Assembly (NCBI RefSeq): GCF_027853965.1
Contig: NZ_JAQGLB010000009.1
Coordinates: 246,266 to 310,265, forward strand
Length of the DNA: 64,000 nt
Direction of reading: 5' to 3'
Source of the DNA: Saccharopolyspora indica
GTDB lineage: Bacteria > Actinomycetota > Actinomycetes > Mycobacteriales > Pseudonocardiaceae
The translations under genes and the position numbers were made by a program. Below the pieces are notes generated by a model. That model made no database searches. It saw only the letters and a list, made by a program, of their open reading frames with translations, and was not told where the DNA came from. Below, piece by piece: positions 17,041 to 26,430 of the stretch. Within the stretch, counting starts at the first letter, position 1; each line of letters starts with the position of its first letter.

Positions 17041-18933
17041 GTGGCAGGCAGGATCCGGGAGAGCGACATCGCCGAAGTGCGCGATCGCATCCGGATCGAC
17101 GAAGTCGTAGGCGAGTACGTCGCCCTGCGCAGCGCCGGGGGCGGCGCGCAGAAGGGCCTGTGCCCGTTCCACGACGAGAAGACGCCGTCGTTCAACGTGC
17201 GCCCCAGCCACGGCACCTTCCACTGCTTCGGCTGCGGCGAGGGCGGCGACGTCATCGCCTTCCTGATGAAGATCGAGCACCTCGGCTTCGTGGAGTCGGT
17301 CGAGCGGCTGGCCGATCAGGCGGGCATCCAGCTCCAGTACGAGGGCGGCGCACCGGGGCCGAAGCGCGACCGCGGCACGCGGGCGCGGATGGTCGAGGCG
17401 CACCGCATCGCCGCCGAGTTCTACGCCGAGCAGCTGCGTTCGCCGGAGGCGTTGAAGGCCCGCGAGTACCTGTCGGAGCGCGGTTTCGACGAGGCGGCGG
17501 CCCAGCGCTTCGGCTGCGGGTTCGCGCCCGCGGGCTGGGACAAGCTGACGAAGATCCTGCTGCAGAAGGGCTTCGAGCTCGACGAGCTGATCAAGTGCGG
17601 GCTGTCCAAGGAAGGCCGCCGCGGCCCGATCGACCGGTTCCACCGGCGGCTGCTGTGGCCGCTGAAGGACCTCGGCGGTGACGTGGTCGGTTTCGGCGCG
17701 CGCAGGCTCTTCGACGACGACCCGATCCAGGCCAAGTACGTCAACACCTCGGCGACGCCGATCTTTAACAAGTCGCAGGTGCTGTTCGGCATCGACCTGG
17801 CCAAGCGGGAGATCGCCAAGCGCCGCCAGGCGGTGGTGGTCGAGGGCTACACCGACGTGATGGCGATGCACCTGGCCGGGGTCCCGACGGCGGTGGCCTC
17901 CTGCGGCACGGCCTTCGGCGACGAGCACATCTCGGTGCTGCGCAGGCTGATGCTGGACGACGACGTGTTCCGCGGCGAGGTCATCTTCACCTTCGACGGC
18001 GACGAGGCGGGCAAGAAGGCCGCGCTCAAGGCCTTCGAGGGCGAGCAGCAGTTCACCTCCCAGACCTTCGTCGCGATCACCCCGGACGGCATGGATCCGT
18101 GCGAGCTGCGCGAGGCCAAGGGTGACGCGGCGGTGCGAGATCTGGTGGCCCGCCGTCGGCCGCTGTTCGAGTTCGCCATCCGCAGCCTGCTCAACGAGCA
18201 CGACCTGACCACCGTCGAAGGCCGGGTCGCCGCGCTGAAGCGGACGATTCCGCTGGTCCAGCAGATCAAGGACCAGAGCAGCAAGGAGAACTACGCGGTC
18301 CAGCTGGCCGGCTGGTCGGGCTGGCACAGCGAGAACGACGTCGTGCGCCGGGTCAAGGGCGGCAGCGGTCGACAGGCCCGGCCCGCGCGCAAGCAGGCCC
18401 CGAAGCCGAACCAGGCCGCGCTGGGCATCGACGTCGACCTGCCGCGCAGGCCGCCGCGCAACGATCCCCGCCTGCTGGTGGAGCGGGAAGCGCTGAAGGC
18501 GGCGCTGCAGCTGCCCGCGCTGGCCGGGCCGACCTACGACGCGCTGCCGGAAGATGCTTTCACCGAGCGCGCTTACGCCGAGCTGCACCGCGCGATCCTG
18601 CTCGCCGGGGGCACGGCGTCCGGACTGGACGGCGCCTCCCTGGTGGGTGCGGTGGCGCAGCAGTGCGGCAACGACGTCGTCGCCCGGATGCTCACCGAGC
18701 TCGTGGCGGAGCCGCTGGACGTGCAGAGCGACGACGGTCCGCGCTACGTCGCGGACTTGATCACGCGCATGCAGGAGCGCCTGGTCAGCAGGCAGATCGC
18801 GGACATCAAGTCGAACGTCCAGCGGATCTCGCCGGTGGAGGACGCCGAGGAGTACAACGCGCTGTTCGGCGACCTGATCGCGCTGGAGGGCTACCGCAAG
18901 GCCCTGCTGGACAAGATCATGGGGACGATGTGA
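17041..18933 (+). CDS. dnaG: DNA primase DnaG
   Basis: A 630-residue replicative primase. The N-terminal CHC2 zinc finger is complete (C41-P-F-H44 and C62-F-G-C65). The catalytic TOPRIM core is seen as VVVEGYTDVMAMH and TFDGDEAGKKAALKAF. The C-terminal DnaB-interacting helicase-binding domain starts near residue 470. The GTG at 17041 opens the conserved AGRIRESDIAEVRDRIRIDE. The stop overlaps the next start, so the downstream 176-residue protein is co-translated. Confidence 0.97.
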   Translation: MAGRIRESDIAEVRDRIRIDEVVGEYVALRSAGGGAQKGLCPFHDEKTPSFNVRPSHGTFHCFGCGEGGDVIAFLMKIEHLGFVESVERLADQAGIQLQYEGGAPGPKRDRGTRARMVEAHRIAAEFYAEQLRSPEALKAREYLSERGFDEAAAQRFGCGFAPAGWDKLTKILLQKGFELDELIKCGLSKEGRRGPIDRFHRRLLWPLKDLGGDVVGFGARRLFDDDPIQAKYVNTSATPIFNKSQVLFGIDLAKREIAKRRQAVVVEGYTDVMAMHLAGVPTAVASCGTAFGDEHISVLRRLMLDDDVFRGEVIFTFDGDEAGKKAALKAFEGEQQFTSQTFVAITPDGMDPCELREAKGDAAVRDLVARRRPLFEFAIRSLLNEHDLTTVEGRVAALKRTIPLVQQIKDQSSKENYAVQLAGWSGWHSENDVVRRVKGGSGRQARPARKQAPKPNQAALGIDVDLPRRPPRNDPRLLVEREALKAALQLPALAGPTYDALPEDAFTERAYAELHRAILLAGGTASGLDGASLVGAVAQQCGNDVVARMLTELVAEPLDVQSDDGPRYVADLITRMQERLVSRQIADIKSNVQRISPVEDAEEYNALFGDLIALEGYRKALLDKIMGTM

Positions 18934-19460
18934 TCACCTGGCTGCGCCGGCTGGGCGCCCGGTTGAGCGGCACGGCCGAGCTGCCCGCCGACTTCACCGG
19001 AGAGCTCGCGCCCGAGGAACACGTCCTGGCGGTGGCCCGGACTTCGGACGGAGCCCTGGTCGCCACGCACCTCGGCCTCTGGCTGCCGGAGGGACGCCGC
19101 ATCGGCTGGCACCTGCTGAGCAAGGCCACCTGGAAGAACGGCGCGCTCACCCTGGTCGAGGCCGAGGAGACCGGTGATGCGGGTGGCGCGGTGCTGCTGC
19201 GCGACCAGCCGGACCGCCGCCTGCAGCTGACCGAGCCCAGGCGCCTGCCGGACGTCGTCCACGAGCGCGTGAACAAGTCGATCCGCTCCCGCCACCACCG
19301 CGACCTGCCCGGCGGGGGAGCGTGGTTCGTGCAGCGCAAGGTCCCCGGCCAGGACGGGATCGTGCTCCAGGTGCGGCCGGACCGGGGCGCGGACGAAGCA
19401 GCGGTCGCGGAGTTCGCCGCCACCGTCGCCGAGCAGCTGCAGCGGGCGAAAGAGCGCTGA
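18930..19460 (+). CDS. Conserved hypothetical protein coupled to dnaG
   Basis: A 176-residue soluble protein whose GTG overlaps the dnaG stop (GTGA). It has a beta-rich middle ([40 protein letters not shown]) reminiscent of PH-like folds and a helical C-terminus ([20 protein letters not shown]). No catalytic motif is recognised. Coupling suggests a stoichiometric link to the primase, but the function is unknown. Confidence 0.75.
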   Translation: MITWLRRLGARLSGTAELPADFTGELAPEEHVLAVARTSDGALVATHLGLWLPEGRRIGWHLLSKATWKNGALTLVEAEETGDAGGAVLLRDQPDRRLQLTEPRRLPDVVHERVNKSIRSRHHRDLPGGGAWFVQRKVPGQDGIVLQVRPDRGADEAAVAEFAATVAEQLQRAKER

Positions 19461-19490
19461 TCCCTCGACAATCCCGCACCTCCCGGAATA

Positions 19491-19506
19491 CAGTACGAGC
19501 GTACTG
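19491..19506. promoter_or_regulatory. Inverted repeat upstream of the methyltransferase gene
   Basis: CAGTAC-GAGC-GTACTG forms a small symmetric site 15 bp before the ATG of the next gene; possibly an operator. Confidence 0.3.
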
Positions 19507-19521
19507 CTAGGGAGGCATGGC

Positions 19522-20277
19522 ATGTGGAACCCGCAGAAGTACCTGACCTTCAGCGAACAGCGAGACCGCCCGGCTCACGATCTGATGTCCCGGGTCGGTG
19601 CTGAGCGCGCGCGCCGAGTGGTCGACCTCGGTTGCGGCGCGGGCAACCTGACGTCGCTGCTCACCGACCGCTGGCCGGATGCCGAGGTCGAGGCCACCGA
19701 CTCGTCCCCGGAGATGGTCGAAGCCGCGCGAACCCGCGGCGTCCCGGCCCGCCTGGAGGACGTCCGGGACTGGAAACCGTTGCCGGACACCGATGTCGTG
19801 CTGTGCAACGCGGTCTTGCAATGGGTCCCCGAACACGTGGACCTGCTGCGGCGCTGGCTGTCCGAACTGCCGGTGGGCGCCTGGTTCGCCCTCCAGGTGC
19901 CGGGCAACTTCGAATCGCCGTCCTACGTGACGATCCGCGAACTGCTCGCCGAACCGCGCTGGCGCGACCGGGCGGGCGTCCTGCGAACCGACTCGGTGCT
20001 CACACCGGTGGGCTACGCCGACGCCTTCGCGGACCTCGGCGTCACCGTGGACGCCTGGGAGACGACCTACGTCCACGCCCTGCAGGGCCCGGACCCGGTC
20101 CTGGAATGGGTGACGGGAACGGCGCTCCGCCCGGTCCGCGAGGCCTTGGACGACGAGGAGTGGGAGGAATTCCGCGCCGAGCTGGCATCCCGCCTGGCGA
20201 AGGCCTACCCGCAGCGCCCCGATGGGGTGACGTGGTTCCCGTTCCGCCGCGTCTTCGCAGTGGCTCACCGCGTCTGA
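19522..20277 (+). CDS. tam: Trans-aconitate 2-methyltransferase
   Basis: A 251-residue SAM methyltransferase. The family start [20 protein letters not shown] and the Rossmann motif [15 protein letters not shown] (about residues 33-47) are clear, with [18 protein letters not shown] and [14 protein letters not shown] typical of Tam. The enzyme methylates trans-aconitate, a spontaneous product of the TCA intermediate cis-aconitate. GGGAGG is 7 nt upstream of the ATG. It is followed by a GC-rich hairpin at 20310. Confidence 0.9.
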   Translation: MWNPQKYLTFSEQRDRPAHDLMSRVGAERARRVVDLGCGAGNLTSLLTDRWPDAEVEATDSSPEMVEAARTRGVPARLEDVRDWKPLPDTDVVLCNAVLQWVPEHVDLLRRWLSELPVGAWFALQVPGNFESPSYVTIRELLAEPRWRDRAGVLRTDSVLTPVGYADAFADLGVTVDAWETTYVHALQGPDPVLEWVTGTALRPVREALDDEEWEEFRAELASRLAKAYPQRPDGVTWFPFRRVFAVAHRV

Positions 20278-20309
20278 CCTGCGAAGACACGCCGCCGATC
20301 AATAAGAGG

Positions 20310-20330
20310 GGGGCCCCGTGAAGGGGCCCC
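20310..20330 (+). terminator. GC-rich hairpin after the methyltransferase gene
   Basis: An 8-bp GGGGCCCC stem (20310-20317, 20323-20330) with a GTGAA loop, 33 bp after the stop and before the tRNA gene. Confidence 0.65.
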
Positions 20331-20388
20331 GGGGGATGCGCTAAAGTAGTCCATGTCAGCGCGACGAGCTGATGAAACAAAAGAACAT

Positions 20389-20461
20389 TCCTCCGTAGCT
20401 CAATTGGCAGAGCATTCGACTGTTAATCGAAGGGTTACTGGTTCGAGTCCAGTCGGAGGAG
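20389..20461 (+). tRNA. tRNA-Asn (GTT)
   Basis: A complete cloverleaf: acceptor TCCTCCG/CGGAGGA, D-arm GCTC..GAGC, anticodon loop CTGTTAA with anticodon GTT, T-arm CTGG-TTCGAGT-CCAG, discriminator G. CCA is not encoded. Its 3' end is duplicated 4.4 kb downstream, marking it as an integration site. Confidence 0.97.
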
Positions 20462-20497
20462 CGCAAAGCCCAGGTCAACGACCTGGGCTTCTTGTTT
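20452..20497 (+). repeat. 46-bp direct repeat, left copy (att at tRNA-Asn)
   Basis: Comprises the last 9-10 bases of tRNA-Asn plus the following terminator hairpin. It is identical to 24880-24925 over all 46 bases. This is the layout of a tRNA-gene attachment site. Confidence 0.9.
20466..20490 (+). terminator. tRNA-Asn terminator
   Basis: AAGCCCAGGT-CAACG-ACCTGGGCTT forms a 10-bp stem followed by CTTGTTT, a good intrinsic terminator; it is included in the duplicated att sequence. Confidence 0.85.
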
Positions 20498-20667
20498 GAG
20501 TTCAGGTGGTACGACGCCTGCCGAGCGCGGTGGACCACGGTGAGCGTTCGCTCGCGTGCTGCGTGCGTGCCGTTGAAGGGGAGGCCGAGGCGGATCTCTG
20601 GCTCGATCGGGTGGGGAGTAAGCTTTTCACGCTCCGATGATCTAACTCTCGTATTGATGGAGAGCCA

Positions 20668-22371
20668 GTGCGCATCGATCGTTTGAGGGTGAACAACTTC
20701 CGGAACCTCGCTGATCTGGATCTTCGTCTTGAGCCGAGCGCGGTCATCGTCGGCGAGAACCGGTCGGGCAAGAGCAATCTCGTGCATGCGCTCCGCCTGG
20801 TGCTGGACCCGGCGTTGTCGAAGTTCGATCGCTACCTCGGGCGAAGCGACTTCTGGGACGGGCTGTCCGATGGAAGTGATGACTGGGATCCGATGGCGTC
20901 GGGTGAAGTCATCGAGATCTCCGTCGAGATCGTTGACTTCGAAGACGATGCCAAGCTGATGGTTGCGTTGAGCGACGCCTTGGTCCAGGAGTCGGAAGCC
21001 CGTGCGAGGTTGACGTACCGCTTCGCTCCGATGGACACCGGGACGGATACAGGTCCGGTCAAGTACCGTCCAACGATCTTCGGCGGGGACAACGAGGACC
21101 AGCTCATTTCGAGCGACCTCCGCGGGTATCTGTACATGGCGTTCCTGCATGCTCTCCGCGATGCGGAGACTGATCTGGCCAGTTGGCACCGATCGCCGCT
21201 GCGCACGCTTCTGGAGGCGGCGGCCAAGTCGATCGAGGAATCAGATCTCGGTGTTGTTCGCGAGGCGATGAAGGAAGCCAACGCCAAGATCAACGATCTC
21301 AGTGAGATCAAGAACGTCGGTGCTGACATTGCGGCGCGTGTCCTCGAGATCGTAGGCGACAACCAGGCATTGGAGACCGAACTCGCGGTTGCCCCGGACG
21401 ATCCGTTGCGGCTCATCCGGAACATGAAGCTGTACGTCGACGGCTCCGCACATCGTCACCTTGGCAGCACCAGCCTGGGCACGCTCAACGTGCTCTACCT
21501 GGCCTTGCTGGAGCTGGGGCTCGAACAGCGCCTCCGTGATGCTGACATCGCACATGTGGTGATGGCGATTGAAGAGCCCGAGGCGCACCTGCATCCGCAC
21601 ATGCAGCGGTTGGTCTTCAAGCGGTTGCTGACTGAGGCTCCGCAGACGCGGACTGCTTTGGTCACCACGCAGTCGCCGCACATCGCGAGTGTTGCTTCGC
21701 CGCGCAGTCTTGTTCTCCTGCGCACGGTGAATGGGCAGACCGCAGCGGCTGCGGCCCATCAGGCCGATCTCAGTCCGCAGGAGTGGGACGATCTGGCTCG
21801 TTATCTCGACGCGACACGAGCTGAACTCGTATTCGCCAGGCGGGTTCTCCTGGTCGAGGGGTACGCCGAACAGGTTCTTGTCCCGCAACTTGCGAGGTCC
21901 TGCGGAATGGATCTCGACAAGCTCGGAATCACAGTGTGCTCGGTTAGCGGCACCCACTTCGGTACATACGTGGCGTTTTGCGAAGCGCTGGAGATCCCGT
22001 GGGCTGTCCTGACCGACGGCGATGGTGGTGCTGGCGCGAACCGGGCAGCGAATCTGGTTCAGCGAATTCGGAAGAGCGGGCCTCCAGCGGACCACGGGAT
22101 CTTCGTTGGTGGTACGACTTTTGAGCATGATGTTGTGCTGGCCGATTCCGCGAATGTCGGCCCGTTCTTCGACACCTTGCGGGAACTCGGGTCGGCGAGT
22201 GTCGCCGATGCGATCAACGGCTGGGGTGGTTCTGCACCCTCTTGTGATGAGTTGATCAGCGTTATTGGGAAGGTGGGTGGCAAGGGTAGGTTCGCTCAAC
22301 GTGTGGCTCTGCACAAACTCGTGCCGGCGGCTCACGTTCGCGACGCGCTCGAGTACCTGGCGGCGCAGTGA
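20668..22371 (+). CDS. OLD-family ATP-dependent endonuclease, GajA-like (Gabija)
   Basis: A 567-residue class 2 OLD nuclease. The N-terminal ABC-type ATPase has Walker A GENRSGKSN (residues 29-37), Walker B/Glu AIEEPEAHLHPH (about 300-311) and H-loop TTQSPH. The C-terminal TOPRIM has LLVEGYAEQ (Glu397), TDGDGG (Asp450/Asp452) and GKGRFAQRVA. GajA of the Gabija anti-phage system has this layout and about this length (around 578 residues). The GTG at 20668 has GGAG upstream, and the stop overlaps the helicase start (GTGA), the standard gajA-gajB order. Third positions are less GC-biased than in the core genes, and the pair is framed by a tRNA att duplication, indicating transfer. Confidence 0.88.
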   Translation: MRIDRLRVNNFRNLADLDLRLEPSAVIVGENRSGKSNLVHALRLVLDPALSKFDRYLGRSDFWDGLSDGSDDWDPMASGEVIEISVEIVDFEDDAKLMVALSDALVQESEARARLTYRFAPMDTGTDTGPVKYRPTIFGGDNEDQLISSDLRGYLYMAFLHALRDAETDLASWHRSPLRTLLEAAAKSIEESDLGVVREAMKEANAKINDLSEIKNVGADIAARVLEIVGDNQALETELAVAPDDPLRLIRNMKLYVDGSAHRHLGSTSLGTLNVLYLALLELGLEQRLRDADIAHVVMAIEEPEAHLHPHMQRLVFKRLLTEAPQTRTALVTTQSPHIASVASPRSLVLLRTVNGQTAAAAAHQADLSPQEWDDLARYLDATRAELVFARRVLLVEGYAEQVLVPQLARSCGMDLDKLGITVCSVSGTHFGTYVAFCEALEIPWAVLTDGDGGAGANRAANLVQRIRKSGPPADHGIFVGGTTFEHDVVLADSANVGPFFDTLRELGSASVADAINGWGGSAPSCDELISVIGKVGGKGRFAQRVALHKLVPAAHVRDALEYLAAQ

Positions 22372-24128
22372 ACAGATTGTCGGAGTCGATTGCACAACTT
22401 CGGCACAATCCGCAGCAGGCCAAGGCGTTCGAGACGCAGGGTCATTGCGTCGTACTGGCGCCGCCCGGCAGCGGGAAGACGAAGCTGCTGACCACTAGGC
22501 TCGCCTATGACCTGTTCAACACCATCCCGTCTCCCCATGGTGCCGCGTGCATCACGCTGACGAACGCAGCCGCTGACGAACTCAGGCGTCGACTCGACGT
22601 ACTCGTCCCTCCCGGGCGGTCGTCCTTGTTCGTAGGGACCGTTCACAGCTTTGCCTTGCGCCGGGTCATCGCGCCTTTCGCCGCTGTCGCCGGGCGGCCT
22701 GACCTCGCGAGGGCATCGATCGGAAGCGACGCCCAAATCAACGGTGCCTACGAAGAAGCGATCGGTGCAGTCTTCGGGTCGCGTGCGGACACCCGTCATA
22801 TCCGATCCACCATCGAATTCCACCGGAAGCGGCTGTCCAGCGACGACCAGTGGTCGCGCAGTGGCCATAAGACCCTGGCCGCAGCACGGAAGTACGAAGC
22901 AAAGCTGGCTGAGCAGGAACTCATCGACTTCGACGGCGTGGTAGCAGCCGCCGTCGAACTAGTGGAGAAACACGAACTCGTCCGACGGGCGCTCATCGCA
23001 CGGTTCCCGTGCCTGTACGTGGACGAGTACCAGGATCTCGCGCCAGGACTCGACCGCCTCGTTCGGGCGATGTGCTTCGGCCAGAGCGGTAGTGCAACGC
23101 TTTTCACCGTCGGTGATCCTGAACAAGCGGTGTTCGGATGGACAGGAAGCAGGCCGGAATTGCTGGCCGAGCTGGCCGGGTTGCCAGACGTCACGGCGGT
23201 ACCGCTCGAGATCAACTACCGCTGTGGTAAGGAGATCATCCGCGTCGCGGACCGCGTTCGAAAAGGTACAAGCCCGGTCGTCGGCCAGCGTGACGGCGGG
23301 CATGTATCGGTCAACTACTGCCCAGATGGATTCGCGGGACAGTGCCGGTCGGTGGTCGCAGCCGTGCGTAATGCAGTGGCAGATGATGTGGCGTTGCACG
23401 AGATCGTGGTGATCTGCCTGCGTAACGATCAGTGCAAGCGGGTCGCGGAAACCTTGAGGGCGAGCAACATCCCGGCCTTCGTCCGAGGTGCCGAATATCG
23501 GCAGTCGACCTCAACCGCGTTCGTCGAGGCGTGCGCGGCATGGAGCACGCTTGACCGTGAGCGGAGCAACTACAGACTGGCGGATCTCCTCGGGCAGTGG
23601 CGGAACCTTGTTGGTCCAATGTGGACACGTGAGCAGGACGTCGCCCTGGCCGAGCTTCTGATGAGCCTCGACTCCGGCGAGCAGATGACCGCGCATGACC
23701 TGCTGGAGCGGCTTCTCGAACTCGGCTTGGCCCGTGGGTTGCAACGGCCGTCCATGTCGGATGAGGCCTTGATTCTGGCTGAAATGAAGAAGAGTCTCAC
23801 TGAAGGAGCGCTAGTAGGTTTGACTATCAAAGGTCTCGCGGAGCGCGCTCGTAAAGTCGATCGCGTTGAGGTTACCACCATGACTTCAAGTAAAGGGCTG
23901 GAGTTCGACGTGGTCCTTATTGTAGGGCTCGACGATAAGGGGATTCCGCACTTCAAGTCGATTTACAACCCGGCGGAACTCGCAGAGGATCGCCGCAAGT
24001 TCTACGTATCTATAACACGAGCGCGGAATCAAGTGCACATGTTCTACTCGGAATTCGTTGAATGGGCTTCGGGGAAGACGACGACGGCCGGCCCCAGCAG
24101 ATTCCTGAGCGAAGCCGGACTCCTGTGA
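22368..24128 (+). CDS. UvrD-like SF1 helicase, GajB-like (Gabija)
   Basis: A 586-residue SF1A helicase. Motif I is APPGSGKT (31-38), motif II YVDEYQDL (Asp219-Glu220), motif III GDPEQAVFGWTG, motif IV/V region MTSSKGLEFDVVLIVGLDD and motif VI KFYVSITRAR. In Gabija, GajB is a UvrD-like partner of the GajA nuclease, thought to respond to DNA termini or ssDNA during phage replication. It is slightly longer than the founding GajB (about 494 residues). Coupled to gajA by GTGA overlap with no gap. Codon usage is less GC-extreme than in neighbours such as ppiB, consistent with joint acquisition. Confidence 0.88.
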   Translation: MNRLSESIAQLRHNPQQAKAFETQGHCVVLAPPGSGKTKLLTTRLAYDLFNTIPSPHGAACITLTNAAADELRRRLDVLVPPGRSSLFVGTVHSFALRRVIAPFAAVAGRPDLARASIGSDAQINGAYEEAIGAVFGSRADTRHIRSTIEFHRKRLSSDDQWSRSGHKTLAAARKYEAKLAEQELIDFDGVVAAAVELVEKHELVRRALIARFPCLYVDEYQDLAPGLDRLVRAMCFGQSGSATLFTVGDPEQAVFGWTGSRPELLAELAGLPDVTAVPLEINYRCGKEIIRVADRVRKGTSPVVGQRDGGHVSVNYCPDGFAGQCRSVVAAVRNAVADDVALHEIVVICLRNDQCKRVAETLRASNIPAFVRGAEYRQSTSTAFVEACAAWSTLDRERSNYRLADLLGQWRNLVGPMWTREQDVALAELLMSLDSGEQMTAHDLLERLLELGLARGLQRPSMSDEALILAEMKKSLTEGALVGLTIKGLAERARKVDRVEVTTMTSSKGLEFDVVLIVGLDDKGIPHFKSIYNPAELAEDRRKFYVSITRARNQVHMFYSEFVEWASGKTTTAGPSRFLSEAGLL

Positions 24129-24283
24129 GATGAACGTCAGGGTGCCGGCAACATCGAGACCGTCTGATGGATGGCACCTGCTGTCGGGCGCCAGCGATGA
24201 ACGCCCCGCGCGCGACGGCGAGAAAAGCCTTGGACTGTCGGTCGTCGTCCGAGGTCGCCACTGCCGCAGTGCGGGTGGCGTGA

Positions 24284-24289
24284 CAGGAT
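24284..24289 (+). promoter_or_regulatory. Putative -10 element of the cyclophilin gene
   Basis: CAGGAT lies 7 nt before the ATG, matching the leaderless layout seen at other genes in the window. Confidence 0.35.
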
Positions 24290-24296
24290 CGCGGGC

Positions 24297-24806
24297 ATGA
24301 GTGACACCAGCAGGCCCGAGGTCTACTTCGACATCTCCATCGACGGCAAGCAGGTGGGCCGCATGGTCTTCAGCCTGTACAACGACATCGTGCCCGACAC
24401 CGCCGAGAACTTCCGCGCCCTGGCAACGGGGGAGAAGGGCTTCGGTTACGCGGACTCCTTCTTCCACCGCGTCATCCCCGGTTTCATGGCCCAGGGCGGC
24501 GACTTCACCAAGGGCGACGGCACCGGCGGCAAGAGCATCTACCCCGGTGGGCAGTTCAAGGACGAGAACTTCACCGCCAAGCACACCAAGCGCGGCCAGC
24601 TGTCCATGGCGAACGCGGGCCCGAACACCAACGGCTCCCAGTTCTTCGTCACCTTCACCGAGACCGGCTTCCTGGACGGGCGGCACGTCGTCTTCGGCGA
24701 GCTGATCGAGGGCCTCCCCGTCCTGGACGCGATCGAGCAGAACAAGACGGGGCGGAACGACAAGCCGCTGAAGCCGGTCCGCATCGACGCCAGCGGCCAG
24801 CTCTGA
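24297..24806 (+). CDS. Peptidyl-prolyl cis-trans isomerase (cyclophilin)
   Basis: A 169-residue single-domain cyclophilin, almost exactly the family core. Catalytic and drug-binding residues appear in [38 protein letters not shown] and [15 protein letters not shown]. It catalyses proline isomerisation during folding and is cytoplasmic (no signal peptide). The GC-rich codon usage is like the chromosomal core, unlike the Gabija pair upstream, yet it lies inside the att-bounded segment; it may be cargo or an older resident trapped by a second integration. Confidence 0.95.
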   Translation: MSDTSRPEVYFDISIDGKQVGRMVFSLYNDIVPDTAENFRALATGEKGFGYADSFFHRVIPGFMAQGGDFTKGDGTGGKSIYPGGQFKDENFTAKHTKRGQLSMANAGPNTNGSQFFVTFTETGFLDGRHVVFGELIEGLPVLDAIEQNKTGRNDKPLKPVRIDASGQL

Positions 24807-25161
24807 CAAGGCGCCAGCACCACGACTCCGGATCACGGCCGCACTAGGCGGCGGGTGCAGCCCTGCTGGTCCGATCCCGGTCGGAGGAGCGCAAAGCCCA
24901 GGTCAACGACCTGGGCTTCTTGTTTCGGCGGGACCCGTTGGCAATGGATTGCCGACTTTCCTCAGCGGCGATGATTCCAGATCCTTCTCTCGTCCAGAGG
25001 ATCATCGACCAGGGGCTGCGCTCGAGCTGTGCGGGACGCCCGACCCCTGTTCGGGCTCCGAGTTCCCCGAGGATGAAGACGGCCAGCTCGCCCTCTTCGA
25101 CGTGCCGACCGTTTGAAGCAGCAGTCGGTTCTGTCGGTGGTCGTTGGCAGGGTCTGGGGCC
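24807..25161. other. Intergenic segment with degenerate tRNA-Asn 3' fragment
   Basis: This 355-bp gap holds a decayed T-arm (GGTCCGATCCCGGTCGGAGGA, here named only by its end points 24868-24888) and the att duplicate, followed by sequence without a convincing gene. A short open stretch ending at 25116 with LALFDVPTV could be the tail of a lost element gene, but it has no start. Confidence 0.5.
24880..24925 (+). repeat. 46-bp direct repeat, right copy (att remnant)
   Basis: Identical to 20452-20497, including the terminator hairpin (24894-24918). Upstream bases still resemble a tRNA T-arm with four substitutions, so this looks like the far attachment site of an integrated element. Confidence 0.9.
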
Positions 25162-26226
25162 ATGGGTACTCCGGTGATTCGGCGTTCTTTGGCTCTGCAC
25201 TCCGATCTTCGACGCAAGCCCCACGACCTGCTGCGGGAGTGGGTCGACCTGGTCGGTCCGGACACCTCGCCCGAGGAGCCGGTGGCCGTGCTGGAGGCGC
25301 GGATCGCCGAGTTGGTGGGGACTCCGGCGGCGTTGTTCTTCCCCACCGGCGCGATGGCTCAGCAGGTGGCGTTACGGGTGCACGCCGAGCGGCGGGGGCG
25401 GTGGACCTTCGCCGGGCATCCGCACCTGCACCTGGACAACTGGGAGCTGCAGGGTTACAACGCGGTCCACGGGCTGCGGTTTCACCGGGTCGGGGATCGG
25501 AACCAGCTGCTGAGCACGGCGGATCTGGCTGCTGTTGGTGAGCCGCTGGCCGCTGTGGTGTGGGAGTTGCCGCAGCGGGATCTGGGTGGGCTGCTGCCGG
25601 AGTGGGTGCAGTTGTGCGAGCAGGTCGAGCTGGTCCGGTCGCGGGGCGCGGCGGTGCACCTCGACGGTGGGCGGATCTTCGAGGCGCAACCGTTCTACGA
25701 CCGCCCGCACGCGGAGATCGCGGGGCTCTTCGACACCGTCTACGTGTCGCTCTACAAAGGACTTCAGGGTGTTCGGGGAGCTGTGCTGGCCGGTGATGAG
25801 GCGACGGTGGCTGAGGCCGCGGTGTGGCGAAAACGCCTCGGCGGTGCGATCCCGAACGCATGGCCGCTGGCGCTGGGAGCTCTGGTGGGATTGGAGCGGC
25901 TCGTGCCGCGGATGGCGGAGTTCCGCGACCACGCTGTCGCGATCGCGGCCGCGCTCAACGCGGACGGGGTCGTGCGCGTGTTTCCCGACCCGCCGCAGAC
26001 CCCGTTGTTCCACGTGCACGTTCCCGCCACCAAAGCCGCGGTCGAGCAGGCCGGTGCTCGGATGCTCGCCGAGACCGGCACGCAGTTGTTCATCAAGGTC
26101 CGCTCATCACCTGATCCGTCGCGGTGCTCCTTCGAGATCACGGTCGGCGAGAACGCGATGGAGTTCAGCCCTGCCGAGGTGGTGGAACTCGTCCGCGATC
26201 TGGTGACCCGCGCGCAGGCCGGGTGA
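25162..26226 (+). CDS. Threonine aldolase/beta-eliminating lyase family protein
   Basis: A 354-residue PLP fold type I enzyme. The region FFPTGAMAQQVALRVHAERR, the Asp-containing AAVHLDGGRIFEAQ and the PLP lysine in YVSLYKGLQG match low-specificity threonine aldolases, which cleave threonine/allo-threonine to glycine and acetaldehyde. The N-terminal 40 residues are longer than usual. The ATG at 25162 was chosen; an upstream in-frame start adds six residues. It follows the att remnant, so it is the first gene beyond the island. The exact substrate is not fixed by the sequence. Confidence 0.82.
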   Translation: MGTPVIRRSLALHSDLRRKPHDLLREWVDLVGPDTSPEEPVAVLEARIAELVGTPAALFFPTGAMAQQVALRVHAERRGRWTFAGHPHLHLDNWELQGYNAVHGLRFHRVGDRNQLLSTADLAAVGEPLAAVVWELPQRDLGGLLPEWVQLCEQVELVRSRGAAVHLDGGRIFEAQPFYDRPHAEIAGLFDTVYVSLYKGLQGVRGAVLAGDEATVAEAAVWRKRLGGAIPNAWPLALGALVGLERLVPRMAEFRDHAVAIAAALNADGVVRVFPDPPQTPLFHVHVPATKAAVEQAGARMLAETGTQLFIKVRSSPDPSRCSFEITVGENAMEFSPAEVVELVRDLVTRAQAG

Positions 26227-26430
26227 CTTGCACGTGGCGCTCCAGCTTCCAGAACCCTGGCTTGGCAGTGCGCCAGAAGCGCCGCTGAAAGTCTCCACAG
26301 CTGCGCCCCGGAGAAGTCGGATTGACCCCAGCGGAGTCTGGCCCCGCTGAGGCTGCTCCCGGTTCAATGACGTCGATGGTGCGGTTGGCGCAAGCGGCGG
26401 CCGCGAACCGGGCGATGTGGGGAGGTCGGG

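Noticed and set aside
24926..25116. Remnant of an element gene ending LALFDVPTV after the right att copy
   Set aside because: The open stretch has no start and no recognisable domain; too little to call a pseudogene.
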